Assembly (NCBI GenBank): GCA_021325015.1
Contig: JAJPHY010000042.1
Span: 1-34,183 of the forward strand
Source of the DNA: Actinomycetota bacterium
GTDB taxonomy: Bacteria; Actinomycetota; UBA4738; HRBIN12
Direction of reading: 5' to 3'
Length of the DNA: 34,183 bases
In this document: piece after piece, positions 26,534 through 33,620 of the stretch
How the letters are laid out: the number at the start of each line of letters is the position of its first letter
Numbering within the stretch: the first letter of the stretch is position 1
Position numbers and translations under genes: made by a program
Notes under the pieces: generated by a model
The model's input: only the letters and a program-made list of their open reading frames with translations
Databases searched by the model: none
Told to the model about the DNA's origin: nothing

Positions 26534-27393
26534 TGGAGAGAGATGGTTCGATGACCGATTCCGTGGTGATGCGGGCGAGCGACCTCGAGAACTGGTCGAC
26601 GGGAGCGCCGGACGGCGCGAGGGTGCGAAACGCTCCTGCCGGCGACATCGAGGTCGTGGACCTGAATGCCTGGTTCGGCAATCATCGAGCGCTGAGGGAC
26701 GTCAACCTCTCGATCAATGGACGCGCCGTCACCGCGATCATCGGACCGTCTGGCTGCGGGAAATCCACTCTCGTCCGGTGCCTGAACCGCATGCACGAGG
26801 AGGTGCGGGGAGCCCGGGTCGAGGGCAAGGTGCTCTTCGACGGGCGCGACATCTACGCACCCGACGTCGACCCGGTCGAGATCAGACGACGCATCGGCAT
26901 GGTCTTCCAGCGTCCGAACCCGTTTCCCACGATGAGCGTTCTCGACAACGCGGTTGCCGGGCTCAAGCTCGTGGGCGGGCTCAGCCGATCCGAGCTCCGC
27001 GAACGCGGGGAGTGGGCGCTCCGTGCGGCCGGTTTGTGGGAGGAGGTCAAGGATCGTCTGCACGAGCCGGGTGCTCGCCTGTCCGGAGGTCAGCAGCAGC
27101 GTCTGTGCATCGCCCGCGCGCTCGCGGTCGAACCGGAGGTGCTGCTCATGGACGAGCCGGCCTCGGCGCTGGATCCGGCCTCGACGCTTCGGATCGAGGA
27201 GCTCGTCCAGGAGCTGAAGGAGCGGTACACCGTCGTGATCGTGACCCACAACATGCAGCAGGCGGCTCGCGTCTCGGACTGGACGCTCTTCATGCTGTAC
27301 GGCGAGGTGGTGGAGTTCGGGCCAACGTCGAAGCTGTTCACCCGACCCGACGACCAGCGAACCGAGGACTACGTGACGGGGCGGTTCGGCTGA
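26533..27393 (+). CDS. pstB: Phosphate ABC transporter ATP-binding protein PstB
   Basis: ATPase driving phosphate import, 286 aa. Walker [10 protein letters not shown] (71-79), Q-loop FQRPNPFP, signature LSGGQQQRL, Walker [13 protein letters not shown] and switch His in VTHNMQQA are all present. The ATG at 26533 overlaps the pstA stop by one base; a second in-frame ATG at 26551 is possible because the first 35 residues precede the conserved core. The stop overlaps the phoU start by one base. Confidence 0.96.
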   Translation: MERDGSMTDSVVMRASDLENWSTGAPDGARVRNAPAGDIEVVDLNAWFGNHRALRDVNLSINGRAVTAIIGPSGCGKSTLVRCLNRMHEEVRGARVEGKVLFDGRDIYAPDVDPVEIRRRIGMVFQRPNPFPTMSVLDNAVAGLKLVGGLSRSELRERGEWALRAAGLWEEVKDRLHEPGARLSGGQQQRLCIARALAVEPEVLLMDEPASALDPASTLRIEELVQELKERYTVVIVTHNMQQAARVSDWTLFMLYGEVVEFGPTSKLFTRPDDQRTEDYVTGRFG

Positions 27394-28091
27394 TGCCCGC
27401 GATCCGGAGCCACTTCCACGAGGAGCTCGACGCCCTGGAGCTCGACATCCTCGCGATGGGCGAGCTCGCCGAGCGGTCGGTCGGCCGGGCCGTCGAGGCC
27501 CTGGCCCGGAACGATCGCGACGAGGTCGAGGCCGTCGTCGCCGGCGACGACGAGATCGACGCCAGGTACCTGTCCGTGGAACAGCGCATCGTCGAGCTGC
27601 TTGCGCTCCAGACGCCGGTCGCGAGCGACCTCCGGCTCATCACGTCGATGCTCCACGTCAACCTGCACCTGGAGCGGATCGGCGACATGGCCGTCAACAT
27701 CGCGAAGACCACCCGCTCGATCCTGGACCTGCCGAGCTCGGGAGCCATCCTCGCGCACATCCAGGAGATGTCGGACGTCGTCCGTCCGATGATCCGAACG
27801 GCCATGGAGGCGTTCCGGACGCGCGACCTCGACCTGTGCCTTCGCCTGCCGGCGATGGATGATCCGGTTGACCGCCTGAACCTCGGCATGTACAAGGAGG
27901 TCGCGGCGCTCGCCGGGGATCCGGATGCGCTCAACTGGGGGCTCAGGATGATCCTGATCGCCCGGCAGCTCGAGCGGGTGGGCGATCACGCGGTCGATAT
28001 CGGCGAGCAGATCGGGTTCCTCCTCACCGGCGAGTTCAGGGAGTTCACGGATGCCTCGCACCCCGTCCACCTCACTCCCGACGCCGGCTGA
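27393..28091 (+). CDS. phoU: Phosphate signalling regulator PhoU
   Basis: A 232-aa all-helical protein that links Pst transport state to PhoR, normally damping the Pho response. Two PhoU repeats are visible: LHLERIGDMAVNIAKTTRS in the first and RQLERVGDHAVDIGEQIGF in the second, carrying the E/RxGDxAxxI metal-binding motif. The start codon overlaps the pstB stop by 1 nt and the end overlaps phoB by 41 nt. Confidence 0.96.
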   Translation: MPAIRSHFHEELDALELDILAMGELAERSVGRAVEALARNDRDEVEAVVAGDDEIDARYLSVEQRIVELLALQTPVASDLRLITSMLHVNLHLERIGDMAVNIAKTTRSILDLPSSGAILAHIQEMSDVVRPMIRTAMEAFRTRDLDLCLRLPAMDDPVDRLNLGMYKEVAALAGDPDALNWGLRMILIARQLERVGDHAVDIGEQIGFLLTGEFREFTDASHPVHLTPDAG

Positions 28092-28779
28092 GACGGCGCG
28101 CATCCTGGTCGTCGAGGACGAGGAGTCGTTGGCGGACACCGTCCGCTACAACCTCGAGCGCGAGGGCTACGCCGTCACCGTCGCCACCGACGGACGCCGG
28201 GCGATCGAGCGCTTCCGGGCAGAGTCGCCCTCGCTGATCATCCTGGACCTGATGCTGCCCGAGATGTCGGGGCTCGACGTGTGCCGGGTGATTCGCGCGG
28301 AGTCGACCGTGCCGATCATCATGGTCACCGCGAAGGACTCGGAGGCGGACAAGGTCGCCGGTCTCGAGCTCGGCGCCGACGACTACGTCACCAAGCCGTT
28401 CTCGGTGCGGGAGCTGATCTCGAGGGTCCGGGCCAACCTGCGCCGGGCCCGGCCGCAGGCGCTCGTGCCCGTTGCGGAGGAGCAGCTCGAGAGCGGTCCC
28501 GTGAGGATGGACGTGACCCGGCACGAGGTGCTCGTGCGCGGGGAGCCCGTCGCCCTTCCCCCGAAGGAGTTCGAGCTGCTCGAGACCTTCCTGCGCCGAC
28601 CGGGACGCCTGCTCACGCGGGACTTCCTGATCGAGGAGGTCTGGGGCCCGGATTACTTCGGCGACACCAAGACCCTCGACGTGCACGTGAAGCGTCTCCG
28701 CCAGAAGATCGAGGTCGACCCGCACCACCCCGAGCACCTGCTCACCGTCCGGGGCCTCGGGTACAAGTTCGTCGCCTGA
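28051..28779 (+). CDS. phoB: PhoB/RegX3-family response regulator
   Basis: OmpR-family transcription regulator, 242 aa. Receiver: acidic patch VEDEE (residues 21-25), phospho-acceptor Asp66 (LIILDLMLP), Thr in MVTAKD and Lys in DDYVTKPFS. C-terminal winged helix: LPPKEFELLETFLRRPGRLL, IEEVWG, TLDVHVKRLRQKIE and VRGLGYKF. The ATG at 28051 has AGGGAG 7 nt upstream and lies inside the phoU end. Partner kinase is almost certainly the divergent phoR, although the two are split by the pst operon. It should bind the Pho-box-like repeats before pstS. Confidence 0.95.
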   Translation: MPRTPSTSLPTPAETARILVVEDEESLADTVRYNLEREGYAVTVATDGRRAIERFRAESPSLIILDLMLPEMSGLDVCRVIRAESTVPIIMVTAKDSEADKVAGLELGADDYVTKPFSVRELISRVRANLRRARPQALVPVAEEQLESGPVRMDVTRHEVLVRGEPVALPPKEFELLETFLRRPGRLLTRDFLIEEVWGPDYFGDTKTLDVHVKRLRQKIEVDPHHPEHLLTVRGLGYKFVA

Positions 28780-28809
28780 GATCGACGGCGCCGTGCCGGT
28801 CGCCTGAAG

Positions 28810-28820
28810 GTTCACCCACG
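28810..28820 (+). promoter_or_regulatory. Pho-box-like unit downstream of phoB
   Basis: GTTCACCCACG, followed by G, differs by one base from the second pstS unit GTTCATCCACG with its following G. A GGTCACC lies exactly 44 nt (four 11-nt steps) further on at 28854-28860; units between them are degenerate. I see no clear -10 box after it. Confidence 0.4.
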
Positions 28821-29354
28821 GACGCCCTCCGCGTTCCCTCGCCGTCGGGTCGCGGTCACCTTGGATCTCTCGGACTCTCCCGACGGGCGGTGCACCGCCG
28901 CCCCCGGGAGAGAGGAGGCTCGGATGGGAAGGTCGCTCTCGCGCTTCCGAACGAGGACCCGATCTCCGATCTCAGCCGCTTGTCGCGGGATCGGTCTTCG
29001 GTCTGAGGCTGGGCAAGAACGGGAGCGCTCCCGGAGCCGACTGCCGTCAGGGGACCAACACCGGGCCTGGGACGTGGGTCGCCATTCGCAGCTCGCCCGA
29101 CCCCGACTCGCGAGCCGCCGCCGCCTCGCTCGGCCTGACGGAGGACTACCGCCCCGAGGACATCGAGGTCGGCCGCCCCCCGCTCTCGGCCGGCAAGGCA
29201 ACGGAGGCTCCGGGATGACCCGGGGCCTTTGTTGCGTGTGCGTTCCCCCGCGAGTGGACAAACGGCCGCGGCCGCCGATAGGTTGCGTCCGGCCGCCGAG
29301 CTGCTTCGGTCGAGGGACCGGGGCCGCCTCGAACGACAGAGGGGGAGCAGCGGA
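28821..29354 (+). other. Region of about 575 nt without an intact gene between phoB and DUF47; candidate small transcription unit
   Basis: From 28780 to 29354 no recognisable gene is intact. The region has a nested hairpin: CTCTCCCG/CGGGAGAG arms at 28875-28882 and 28905-28912, enclosing the palindrome GGCGGTGCACCGCC. Next come a strong ribosome site AGGAGG (28913-28918) and an ATG (28924), then coding-like stretches in two other frames: protein-like VALALPNEDPISDLSRL near 28930-29003, and SSPDPDSRAAAASLGLTEDY to a TGA at 29216. A terminator follows. It may be a broken small gene with two frameshifts or a structured RNA. Confidence 0.4.
29206..29233 (+). terminator. Intrinsic terminator
   Basis: GGCTCCGGG (29206-29214) pairs with CCCGGGGCC (29219-29227) over 9 bp, one a T-G pair, with loop ATGA, then TTTGTT. 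It ends a plus-strand transcript before the DUF47 gene, although no intact gene is recognised just upstream. Confidence 0.65.
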
Positions 29355-29972
29355 TTGCCGTTCCGGGTCATCCCGCGCGAGCAGGCCTTCTACGACCTGT
29401 TGGAGCAGGCCGCCGACGGTGTCGCGGCCGGGGCCGAAGAGCTTCTGGCGCTGGTGGACGACTTCGACCATGCGGAGGCGCACGGCCGGCGAATCCTGGA
29501 GCTCGAGCGCGATGGCGACGAGCTGACGCACCGCATCATGGGCCTGCTGAACACCACGTTCGTCACGCCCATGGACCGGCACGACGTCCACCACCTCGCG
29601 TCGTCGCTCGACGACGTGCTCGACGGCCAGGAAGCCGTCTCGGACCTCCTGATCCTCCACCACGTGCGGGAGCCGATCCCGCAGCTCCGGCAGCAGGCCG
29701 AGATCCTCCTCGGTGCCACCAGGGCGGCAGCTCGCGCGGTGCGCGAGCTGCGGTCGCCGCACGCGACCGGGCGCCCGTGGGTCGAGATCCTGCGGTACGA
29801 GCGAGACGGCGACCACGTCTTCCGGCGCGCCGTCGCCGCCCTGTACTCGGGCGACTACAAGGCGATGGACGTCCTCAAGTGGAAGGACATCCTCGAGGAG
29901 ATGGAGTCGGCGATCGATCGATGCGAGGACATCGCCAACACCGTGGAGTCCATCGTTGTCAAGCTCGCGTGA
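29355..29972 (+). CDS. DUF47 (PhoU-like) protein, partner of Pit
   Basis: A 205-aa helical protein of the PhoU-like DUF47/TIGR00153 group, thought to regulate Pit-type phosphate transporters. It reads VIPREQAFYDLLEQAADGVA, then ERDGDELTHRIMGLLNTTFV, TPMDRHDVHHLASSLDDVLD and near the end MDVLKWKDILEEMESAIDRC. I chose TTG at 29355: GGGGGAG lies 7-8 nt before it, and the length then matches the paralog at 31205-31828 (207 aa). A longer frame from 29229 is Arg-rich and not homologous. It is 6 nt before pit. Confidence 0.9.
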   Translation: MPFRVIPREQAFYDLLEQAADGVAAGAEELLALVDDFDHAEAHGRRILELERDGDELTHRIMGLLNTTFVTPMDRHDVHHLASSLDDVLDGQEAVSDLLILHHVREPIPQLRQQAEILLGATRAAARAVRELRSPHATGRPWVEILRYERDGDHVFRRAVAALYSGDYKAMDVLKWKDILEEMESAIDRCEDIANTVESIVVKLA

Positions 29973-29978
29973 GCCCGC

Positions 29979-30971
29979 ATGAGCGCCGCCGTCGTCCTCA
30001 TCATCGCGGTGGCGCTCGCCTTCGACTTCTTCAACGGGTTCCACGACGCGGCCAATTCGATCGCGACCGTGGTCTCGACGCGGGTGCTGACGCCTCGGCT
30101 GGCGGTCGCCTGGGCCGCGTTATTCAACTTCGCCGCGTTCGTGATCTTCGGCACCGCGGTCGCGAGCACCATCGCCAAGGACGTGGTGCTCCAGAGCGTG
30201 CTGTCGAACGGCGTGATCTTCGCCGGGCTCGTGGGCGCGATCGCCTGGGACATCATCACGTGGTGGCTTGGCCTGCCCACCAGCTCGTCGCACGCGCTCG
30301 TCGGGGGGATCGCCGGCGCGGCCGTCGCGCGGGCGGGGTGGAAGGCACTGATCGGCGTCGGGCTGCAGAAGATCGCGGTGTTCATCGTGCTCTCGCCGAT
30401 CGTCGGCTTGCTGCTCGGCTTCACAATCATGGTGATCGTGTTCTGGCTGTTCCACCGGTACCGGAAGGTGGACCGGCTGAACCGAGCGTTCCGGCGCACG
30501 CAACTTTTGTCCGCGGCCGCGTTCAGCCTCGGGCACGGCGCCAACGACGCCCAGAAGACGATGGGCGTGATCCTCGCCCTCCTGATCGCGAACCACGTCG
30601 TCCCGGCCACGTCCAGCGTGCCGCTGTGGGTGGTGCTCTCCGCCCACACCGCGATCGGGCTCGGCACGCTGTTCGGAGGCTGGCGCATCGTCCACACGAT
30701 GGGCTCGCGGATCACCAAGCTGAACCCCGTCGGAGGGATGAGCGCCGAGCTGGCGGCCGCCTCGACCCTGTTCTTCACCGCCCACGCGGGGATCCCGGTT
30801 TCGACCACCCACACGATCACGGGGGCGATCGTCGGCGTGGGGACGACCCAACGGCTGGCCGCCGTCCGGTGGGGGATCGCCGGGCGCGTGGTCTGGGCCT
30901 GGATCCTCACGATCCCAGGAGCCTTCGTGGTGGCGTGGCTCACGTACCTGCCGGTGAGGGCGCTCGCGTGA
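29979..30971 (+). CDS. pit: Low-affinity inorganic phosphate transporter Pit
   Basis: Membrane transporter of the PHO4/PiT family, 330 aa, moving metal-phosphate with protons (or sodium). Both inverted PiT signatures are present: FNGFHDAANSIATVVSTRVL near residue 14 and SLGHGANDAQKTMGVILALL near residue 185. Other blocks are GLPTSSSHALVGGIAGAAVA and HAGIPVSTTHTITGAIVGVG. About ten membrane helices. It follows DUF47 by 6 nt, and its stop overlaps the next small gene in a GTGA, so three genes are co-translated. Confidence 0.95.
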   Translation: MSAAVVLIIAVALAFDFFNGFHDAANSIATVVSTRVLTPRLAVAWAALFNFAAFVIFGTAVASTIAKDVVLQSVLSNGVIFAGLVGAIAWDIITWWLGLPTSSSHALVGGIAGAAVARAGWKALIGVGLQKIAVFIVLSPIVGLLLGFTIMVIVFWLFHRYRKVDRLNRAFRRTQLLSAAAFSLGHGANDAQKTMGVILALLIANHVVPATSSVPLWVVLSAHTAIGLGTLFGGWRIVHTMGSRITKLNPVGGMSAELAAASTLFFTAHAGIPVSTTHTITGAIVGVGTTQRLAAVRWGIAGRVVWAWILTIPGAFVVAWLTYLPVRALA

Positions 30972-31165
30972 GGATCGGGCGCCGGCCGCTGTTCTTCCTG
31001 GGCGTGGCGGTCCTGTGCCTGCTGCTCAGCCCGGTGACGCCGGCCGAGTTCCGCTGGCTCGACTACGCGATGGCCGGGCTGGCCGCGTTCTGGGCGCTCG
31101 CCCTCGGGCTCGAAGAGGTCGTGACCTCCCGCGACGCCGAGCGCCGCCGCCGAATGGGCGGGTGA
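30968..31165 (+). CDS. Small two-helix membrane protein coupled to pit
   Basis: A 65-aa protein, start GTG overlapping the pit stop. Two hydrophobic segments: about residues 8-22 (LFFLGVAVLCLLLSP) and 28-44 (WLDYAMAGLAAFWALALGLE), ending in a basic tail AERRRRMGG. I know no named family. The overlap with pit suggests it acts with the transporter. Confidence 0.7.
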   Translation: MRIGRRPLFFLGVAVLCLLLSPVTPAEFRWLDYAMAGLAAFWALALGLEEVVTSRDAERRRRMGG

Positions 31166-31204
31166 GGCGCGAGGCCCGGGAGGGTTCGAGGGCCGGGCGC
31201 CGCA

Positions 31205-31828
31205 CTACGCGTGCTTGAGCACGATCGACTCGATCACGTTCGCGACGTTCTCCAGCCCGTCGAGCGCGTCCTCAAGGTTCTCGATGACCTCCTTCCAGCG
31301 GAGGACGTCCATCGCCCGGTACTCGCCGGAGAACAGGTCCGCCACCGCGTGGCGGTAGAGCTGGTCGCCCTCGTTCTCGAGCGTGTTGATCTCGATCCAG
31401 TAGGGCTCGAGGTGGTCGCGGTTCATCTTCGGCAGGAGCTTGAGCGCCTCCTCGGTCTGCTGCGCGGCGCGCAGGAGCACGTCGATCTGCTGCTTCATCT
31501 GGGGGAGCGGTTGCTCGATCTGGTGGAGCAGGAACAGGTCGGACACGGCCTCGATGGAGTCGAGCACGTCGTCCAGGGCGGTCGCGAGCTGGTAGATGTC
31601 CTCGCGGTCCATCGGCGTGATGAACGAGGTGTTCAGGCGCCGGATGATGGAGTGAGTGACCTGGTCGCCCTCGTGCTCGCGATCGGAGATCCGTTTGGCC
31701 TTCAGGTCAACGTCGCGATAGTCCTCGACGAGGTCCTTCAGCAGTTCGGTCGTCTCGCGCAGGTTGCGGGCCGACTCGACGAACAGGTCGAAGAACTCCT
31801 CCGCCCGCTGCGAGATCTTGAGCTTCAC
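31205..31828 (-). CDS. Second DUF47 (PhoU-like) protein
   Basis: A 207-aa PhoU-like protein facing the pit operon. It reads ISQRAEEFFDLFVESARNLR, ISDREHEGDQVTHSIIRRLN, FITPMDREDIYQLATALDDV and MDVLRWKEVIENLEDALDGL, parallel to the paralog at 29355. The start is GTG at 31828 with GGAGGAGG just before it. Two DUF47 copies around one pit gene suggest either that each answers a different transporter or that they form a heteromer; both are inference. The 40 nt to the convergent gene hold only a weak GCCCGG/CCGGGC stem. Confidence 0.92.
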   Translation of the reverse strand: MKLKISQRAEEFFDLFVESARNLRETTELLKDLVEDYRDVDLKAKRISDREHEGDQVTHSIIRRLNTSFITPMDREDIYQLATALDDVLDSIEAVSDLFLLHQIEQPLPQMKQQIDVLLRAAQQTEEALKLLPKMNRDHLEPYWIEINTLENEGDQLYRHAVADLFSGEYRAMDVLRWKEVIENLEDALDGLENVANVIESIVLKHA

Positions 31829-31893
31829 GTCGCCTCCTCCGGGCTTGCGAGCCCGCCCGGCCCGGGTTCGTCGGGCCGGTGCGCCCGCCGCAG

Positions 31894-31909
31894 ATCATAC
31901 GGGGGTATG
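31894..31909 (-). promoter_or_regulatory. Promoter and inverted repeat upstream of the second DUF47 gene
   Basis: TATGAT (minus strand, 31894-31899) is a near-consensus -10 box. It overlaps CATAC-N4-GTATG (31896-31909), a perfect 5-bp inverted repeat with a GGGG/CCCC spacer. No clear -35 is seen. The rest of 31910-32043 shows nothing I can name. Confidence 0.4.
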
Positions 31910-32043
31910 GGATCCGCGCGTTGGCGCCGGCCGTCGGGAGGGACAGGGCCCCTCAGATCGCCCGGAGCGTGCGTCGGGGGCCCGCCAGAGCCGGAGCAGG
32001 GGCTCGAACCCGTGAGGGCGCGGAGCCCTCCGACGCCCTGCGG

Positions 32044-32049
32044 TAGGCT
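32044..32049 (+). promoter_or_regulatory. Putative leaderless -10 box of the CorA-like gene
   Basis: TAGGCT, 8 nt before the ATG at 32058, with no ribosome site between. Confidence 0.4.
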
Positions 32050-32057
32050 CGCCGCCG

Positions 32058-32459
32058 ATGATCACCTGCCGAACCTACCGCGACGGCGGGCTCGAGGGCG
32101 AGCGCCCGTTCGACCCGACGGCGATCGAGCGCGGGAGGGCGGAGGGACTCCGGCTGTGGCTCGATGTGGTCGACCCGACGACGGATGAGCTCGAGGAGCT
32201 GCGGCGGACCTTCGGGCTGCATCCCCTGGCCCTCGAGGACAGCCGCAACTGGGGTCAGCGGGCCAAGGTCGAGTTCTACACGGAGGCGGGTCACCTGTTC
32301 GTTGTGGCCCATGCGCTTCCCATGGACGAACGGGGTCAGGTGGTCGACCGCGAGGTGCATCTGTTCGTCGGGCAGCGCTCCTACCTGATCACGGTGCGTC
32401 GGGAGCCGGCCTCCGCCCTCGTCCTGTACGTGCTGTTCAAGCGGCGGGATTGGCTGTAG
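32058..32459 (+). pseudogene. CorA-like protein with large internal deletion
   Basis: A 133-aa frame. Residues 1-117 follow the N-terminal cytoplasmic domain of CorA Mg/Co transporters: LWLDVVDPTTDELEELRRTF, FGLHPLALEDSRNWGQRAKV, HLFVVAHALP and SYLITVRR. The last 16 residues, ASALVLYVLFKRRDWL, look like the extreme C-terminal helix and basic tail of CorA. The long stalk helix, the first membrane helix and the GMN filter (about 180 residues) are missing, and the frame is kept across the junction near 32405-32415. The product cannot form a channel; it could be a regulatory fragment or a pseudogene. It starts from a TAGGCT box. Confidence 0.6.
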
Positions 32460-32461
32460 CG

Positions 32462-32797
32462 ATGTGCCGGGCGCTCACGGTGCTGTGCGTCGCCGAGGAC
32501 GCGGAGTCTCTTCTGGCGCTCAAGCGCGCGGCGGTCTCGGCCGACTGGGAGCTCGCCCCCGGGGCGTGCTCGGAGGCCGAGGCGCTCGAGCAGCTCGAGT
32601 CCGAACACCCGCACGTCGTGGTCGTGTTCGGGGCGTTCGGGCCGCTCGTCGAGGCCATCCGCGATCGGGTCCCCTACGTCCGGATCGTGGCGGACCGGGA
32701 CCTCCCGGGCGCGAACGCCGTCGTCGCCTCGCTCGCGGAGGTGCGGGCGGCCGTCACGGGTCTCCCGCGCCCGGGCGGTCCGGTCCGTGGGGGGTGA
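32462..32797 (+). CDS. Hypothetical protein, pseudo-receiver-like
   Basis: A 111-aa protein, ATG 2 nt after the CorA remnant stop, so translation is probably coupled. It alternates strands and helices like a response-regulator receiver: TVLCVAEDAESLLALKRAAV, then ACSEAEALEQLESEHPHVVV. The position where the phospho-acceptor Asp would follow the third strand is VVVVFGAFG, with no Asp. It ends in a Pro/Gly-rich tail. Function unknown; it may be a signalling-dead receiver or another Rossmann-like fold. Confidence 0.6.
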   Translation: MCRALTVLCVAEDAESLLALKRAAVSADWELAPGACSEAEALEQLESEHPHVVVVFGAFGPLVEAIRDRVPYVRIVADRDLPGANAVVASLAEVRAAVTGLPRPGGPVRGG

Positions 32798-32798
32798 A

Positions 32799-33275
32799 TC
32801 AGGCGCACCCCCAGGCGCCCCAGCCGTCCTCGTGGGCCATCCGGATCGACACGATCACGTTCGCACGCCCGTTGAACACGGACCGCTTGGGGAACCCGTA
32901 GGACGTGGCCCGTTCCGGCCAGTAGCGGGTCGACTGCTGGAACACGCCAGCGTATCCGCCGGTGTTGTAGGCCTTCGGGTTGAGACCGGACTCGCACGAT
33001 GCGACGTCGACCGCCTTGGCCGGGCCTCCGGAGACCTTCCACCGGTGCGCCGCGCATCGGATCAGCCGTTTGACCTGGCCCTTGCCCCGGCGCCAGGGAT
33101 AGTCGCAGACCCACCCCGGAACCGTGCGCGCGGAGCTCGATCGGACCCGGGCCGGTCCGCTCCCGAGCCCACCCGTGGGTCGTGCCGCCCCCGCGGCCCC
33201 GATCGGGAACGCGAGGAGCGCCGTGAGCGCGAGCGCCGTGACGACGGCGCGGCGCCGTTGGTTGGAATGTGCCAT
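32799..33275 (-). CDS. Secreted lysozyme-fold (transglycosylase-like) protein
   Basis: A 158-aa secreted protein: signal peptide RRRAVVTALALTALLAFP with likely cleavage near residue 31, a short linker, then a soluble-lytic-transglycosylase-like domain. The catalytic Glu is Glu95 in VASCESGLNPKAYNTGGYAG, followed by VFQQSTRYWPERA and a C-terminal GWGAWGCA. Four cysteines (57, 74, 94, 157) could form two disulfides. It resembles small actinobacterial cell-wall enzymes related to Rpf and SLT proteins. The ATG at 33275 has only GGGGGTG upstream and sits behind a long structured leader. It converges with the pseudo-receiver gene. Confidence 0.82.
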   Translation of the reverse strand: MAHSNQRRRAVVTALALTALLAFPIGAAGAARPTGGLGSGPARVRSSSARTVPGWVCDYPWRRGKGQVKRLIRCAAHRWKVSGGPAKAVDVASCESGLNPKAYNTGGYAGVFQQSTRYWPERATSYGFPKRSVFNGRANVIVSIRMAHEDGWGAWGCA

Positions 33276-33536
33276 TGGTGGTCTTCACCCCCGCGGCGGA
33301 CCGTGACTGGCGGCCAGGTCCCGTCGGCCGGAGCGGGCGCGCCCGGCCGACCCGCGGCAGGTCGCGGGTGCTCCATCACCTCCTTGGGCTCGTGTGTCCT
33401 CGACCCGTGACCGCTCGGGCGCTCGGTCCCGGCGCCCGCCGCCGGGCGTGCGCCATCCGCTCCTGGGCTTGGAGGGAGGTCGCACCGGGACGGCGGGAGG
33501 ATCGGATCGAGCGTCCGATCGGTCGGGGCGAACCTA
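33276..33536 (-). promoter_or_regulatory. Long structured leader of the lysozyme-like gene
   Basis: TAGGTT on the minus strand (33531-33536) is a likely -10 box, giving a leader of about 250 nt. At its 5' end GATCGGA/TCCGATC (33500-33506, 33514-33520) forms a hairpin. GGTGC and ACCTCC (33486-33475) can pair over a distance with GGAGGT and GCACC (33383-33378 and 33371-33367); that GGAGGT is part of AAGGAGGTGAT, a perfect anti-16S match (33385-33375). Nearer the gene, GTCGGCCGG/CCGGCCGAC (33323-33331, 33343-33351) forms a 9-bp stem. Shape and target class suggest a riboswitch, but I could not match the c-di-AMP (ydaO) consensus. Confidence 0.5.
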
Positions 33537-33579
33537 GCAGCGGCCGCCGACACCCGAGAACGCACCGAAGGGCAACGCC

Positions 33580-33614
33580 GCTGACCCCGGGTCAGCTCGA
33601 CGGCCGGGTACGAT
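33580..33614 (+). promoter_or_regulatory. ispH promoter with inverted repeat in the -35 area
   Basis: TACGAT (33609-33614) lies 6 nt before the GTG start, again a leaderless arrangement. GCTGACC-CCG-GGTCAGC (33580-33596) is a perfect 7-bp inverted repeat where the -35 box would be, so it may be an operator. Confidence 0.5.
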
Positions 33615-33620
33615 GGGACG

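Noticed and set aside
28924-29526. ORF from the ATG behind AGGAGG running into the DUF47 gene
   Set aside because: Third codon positions are not GC-biased, the product is Arg-rich low complexity, and it overlaps DUF47 in a wrong frame. The start signal itself is kept as part of the finding on this region.
31995-32010. tRNA-like T-arm: on the minus strand GGGTTCGAGCCCC
   Set aside because: Only three base pairs form in the T-stem, and no matching acceptor 5' half, D-arm or anticodon arm is found about 70 nt upstream on that strand.
33062-33376. Leader ORF from ATG 33376 overlapping the lysozyme-like gene
   Set aside because: Spacing between the Shine-Dalgarno and ATG is too short (2 nt) and the downstream product is Arg/Ser low complexity; not called as a gene.
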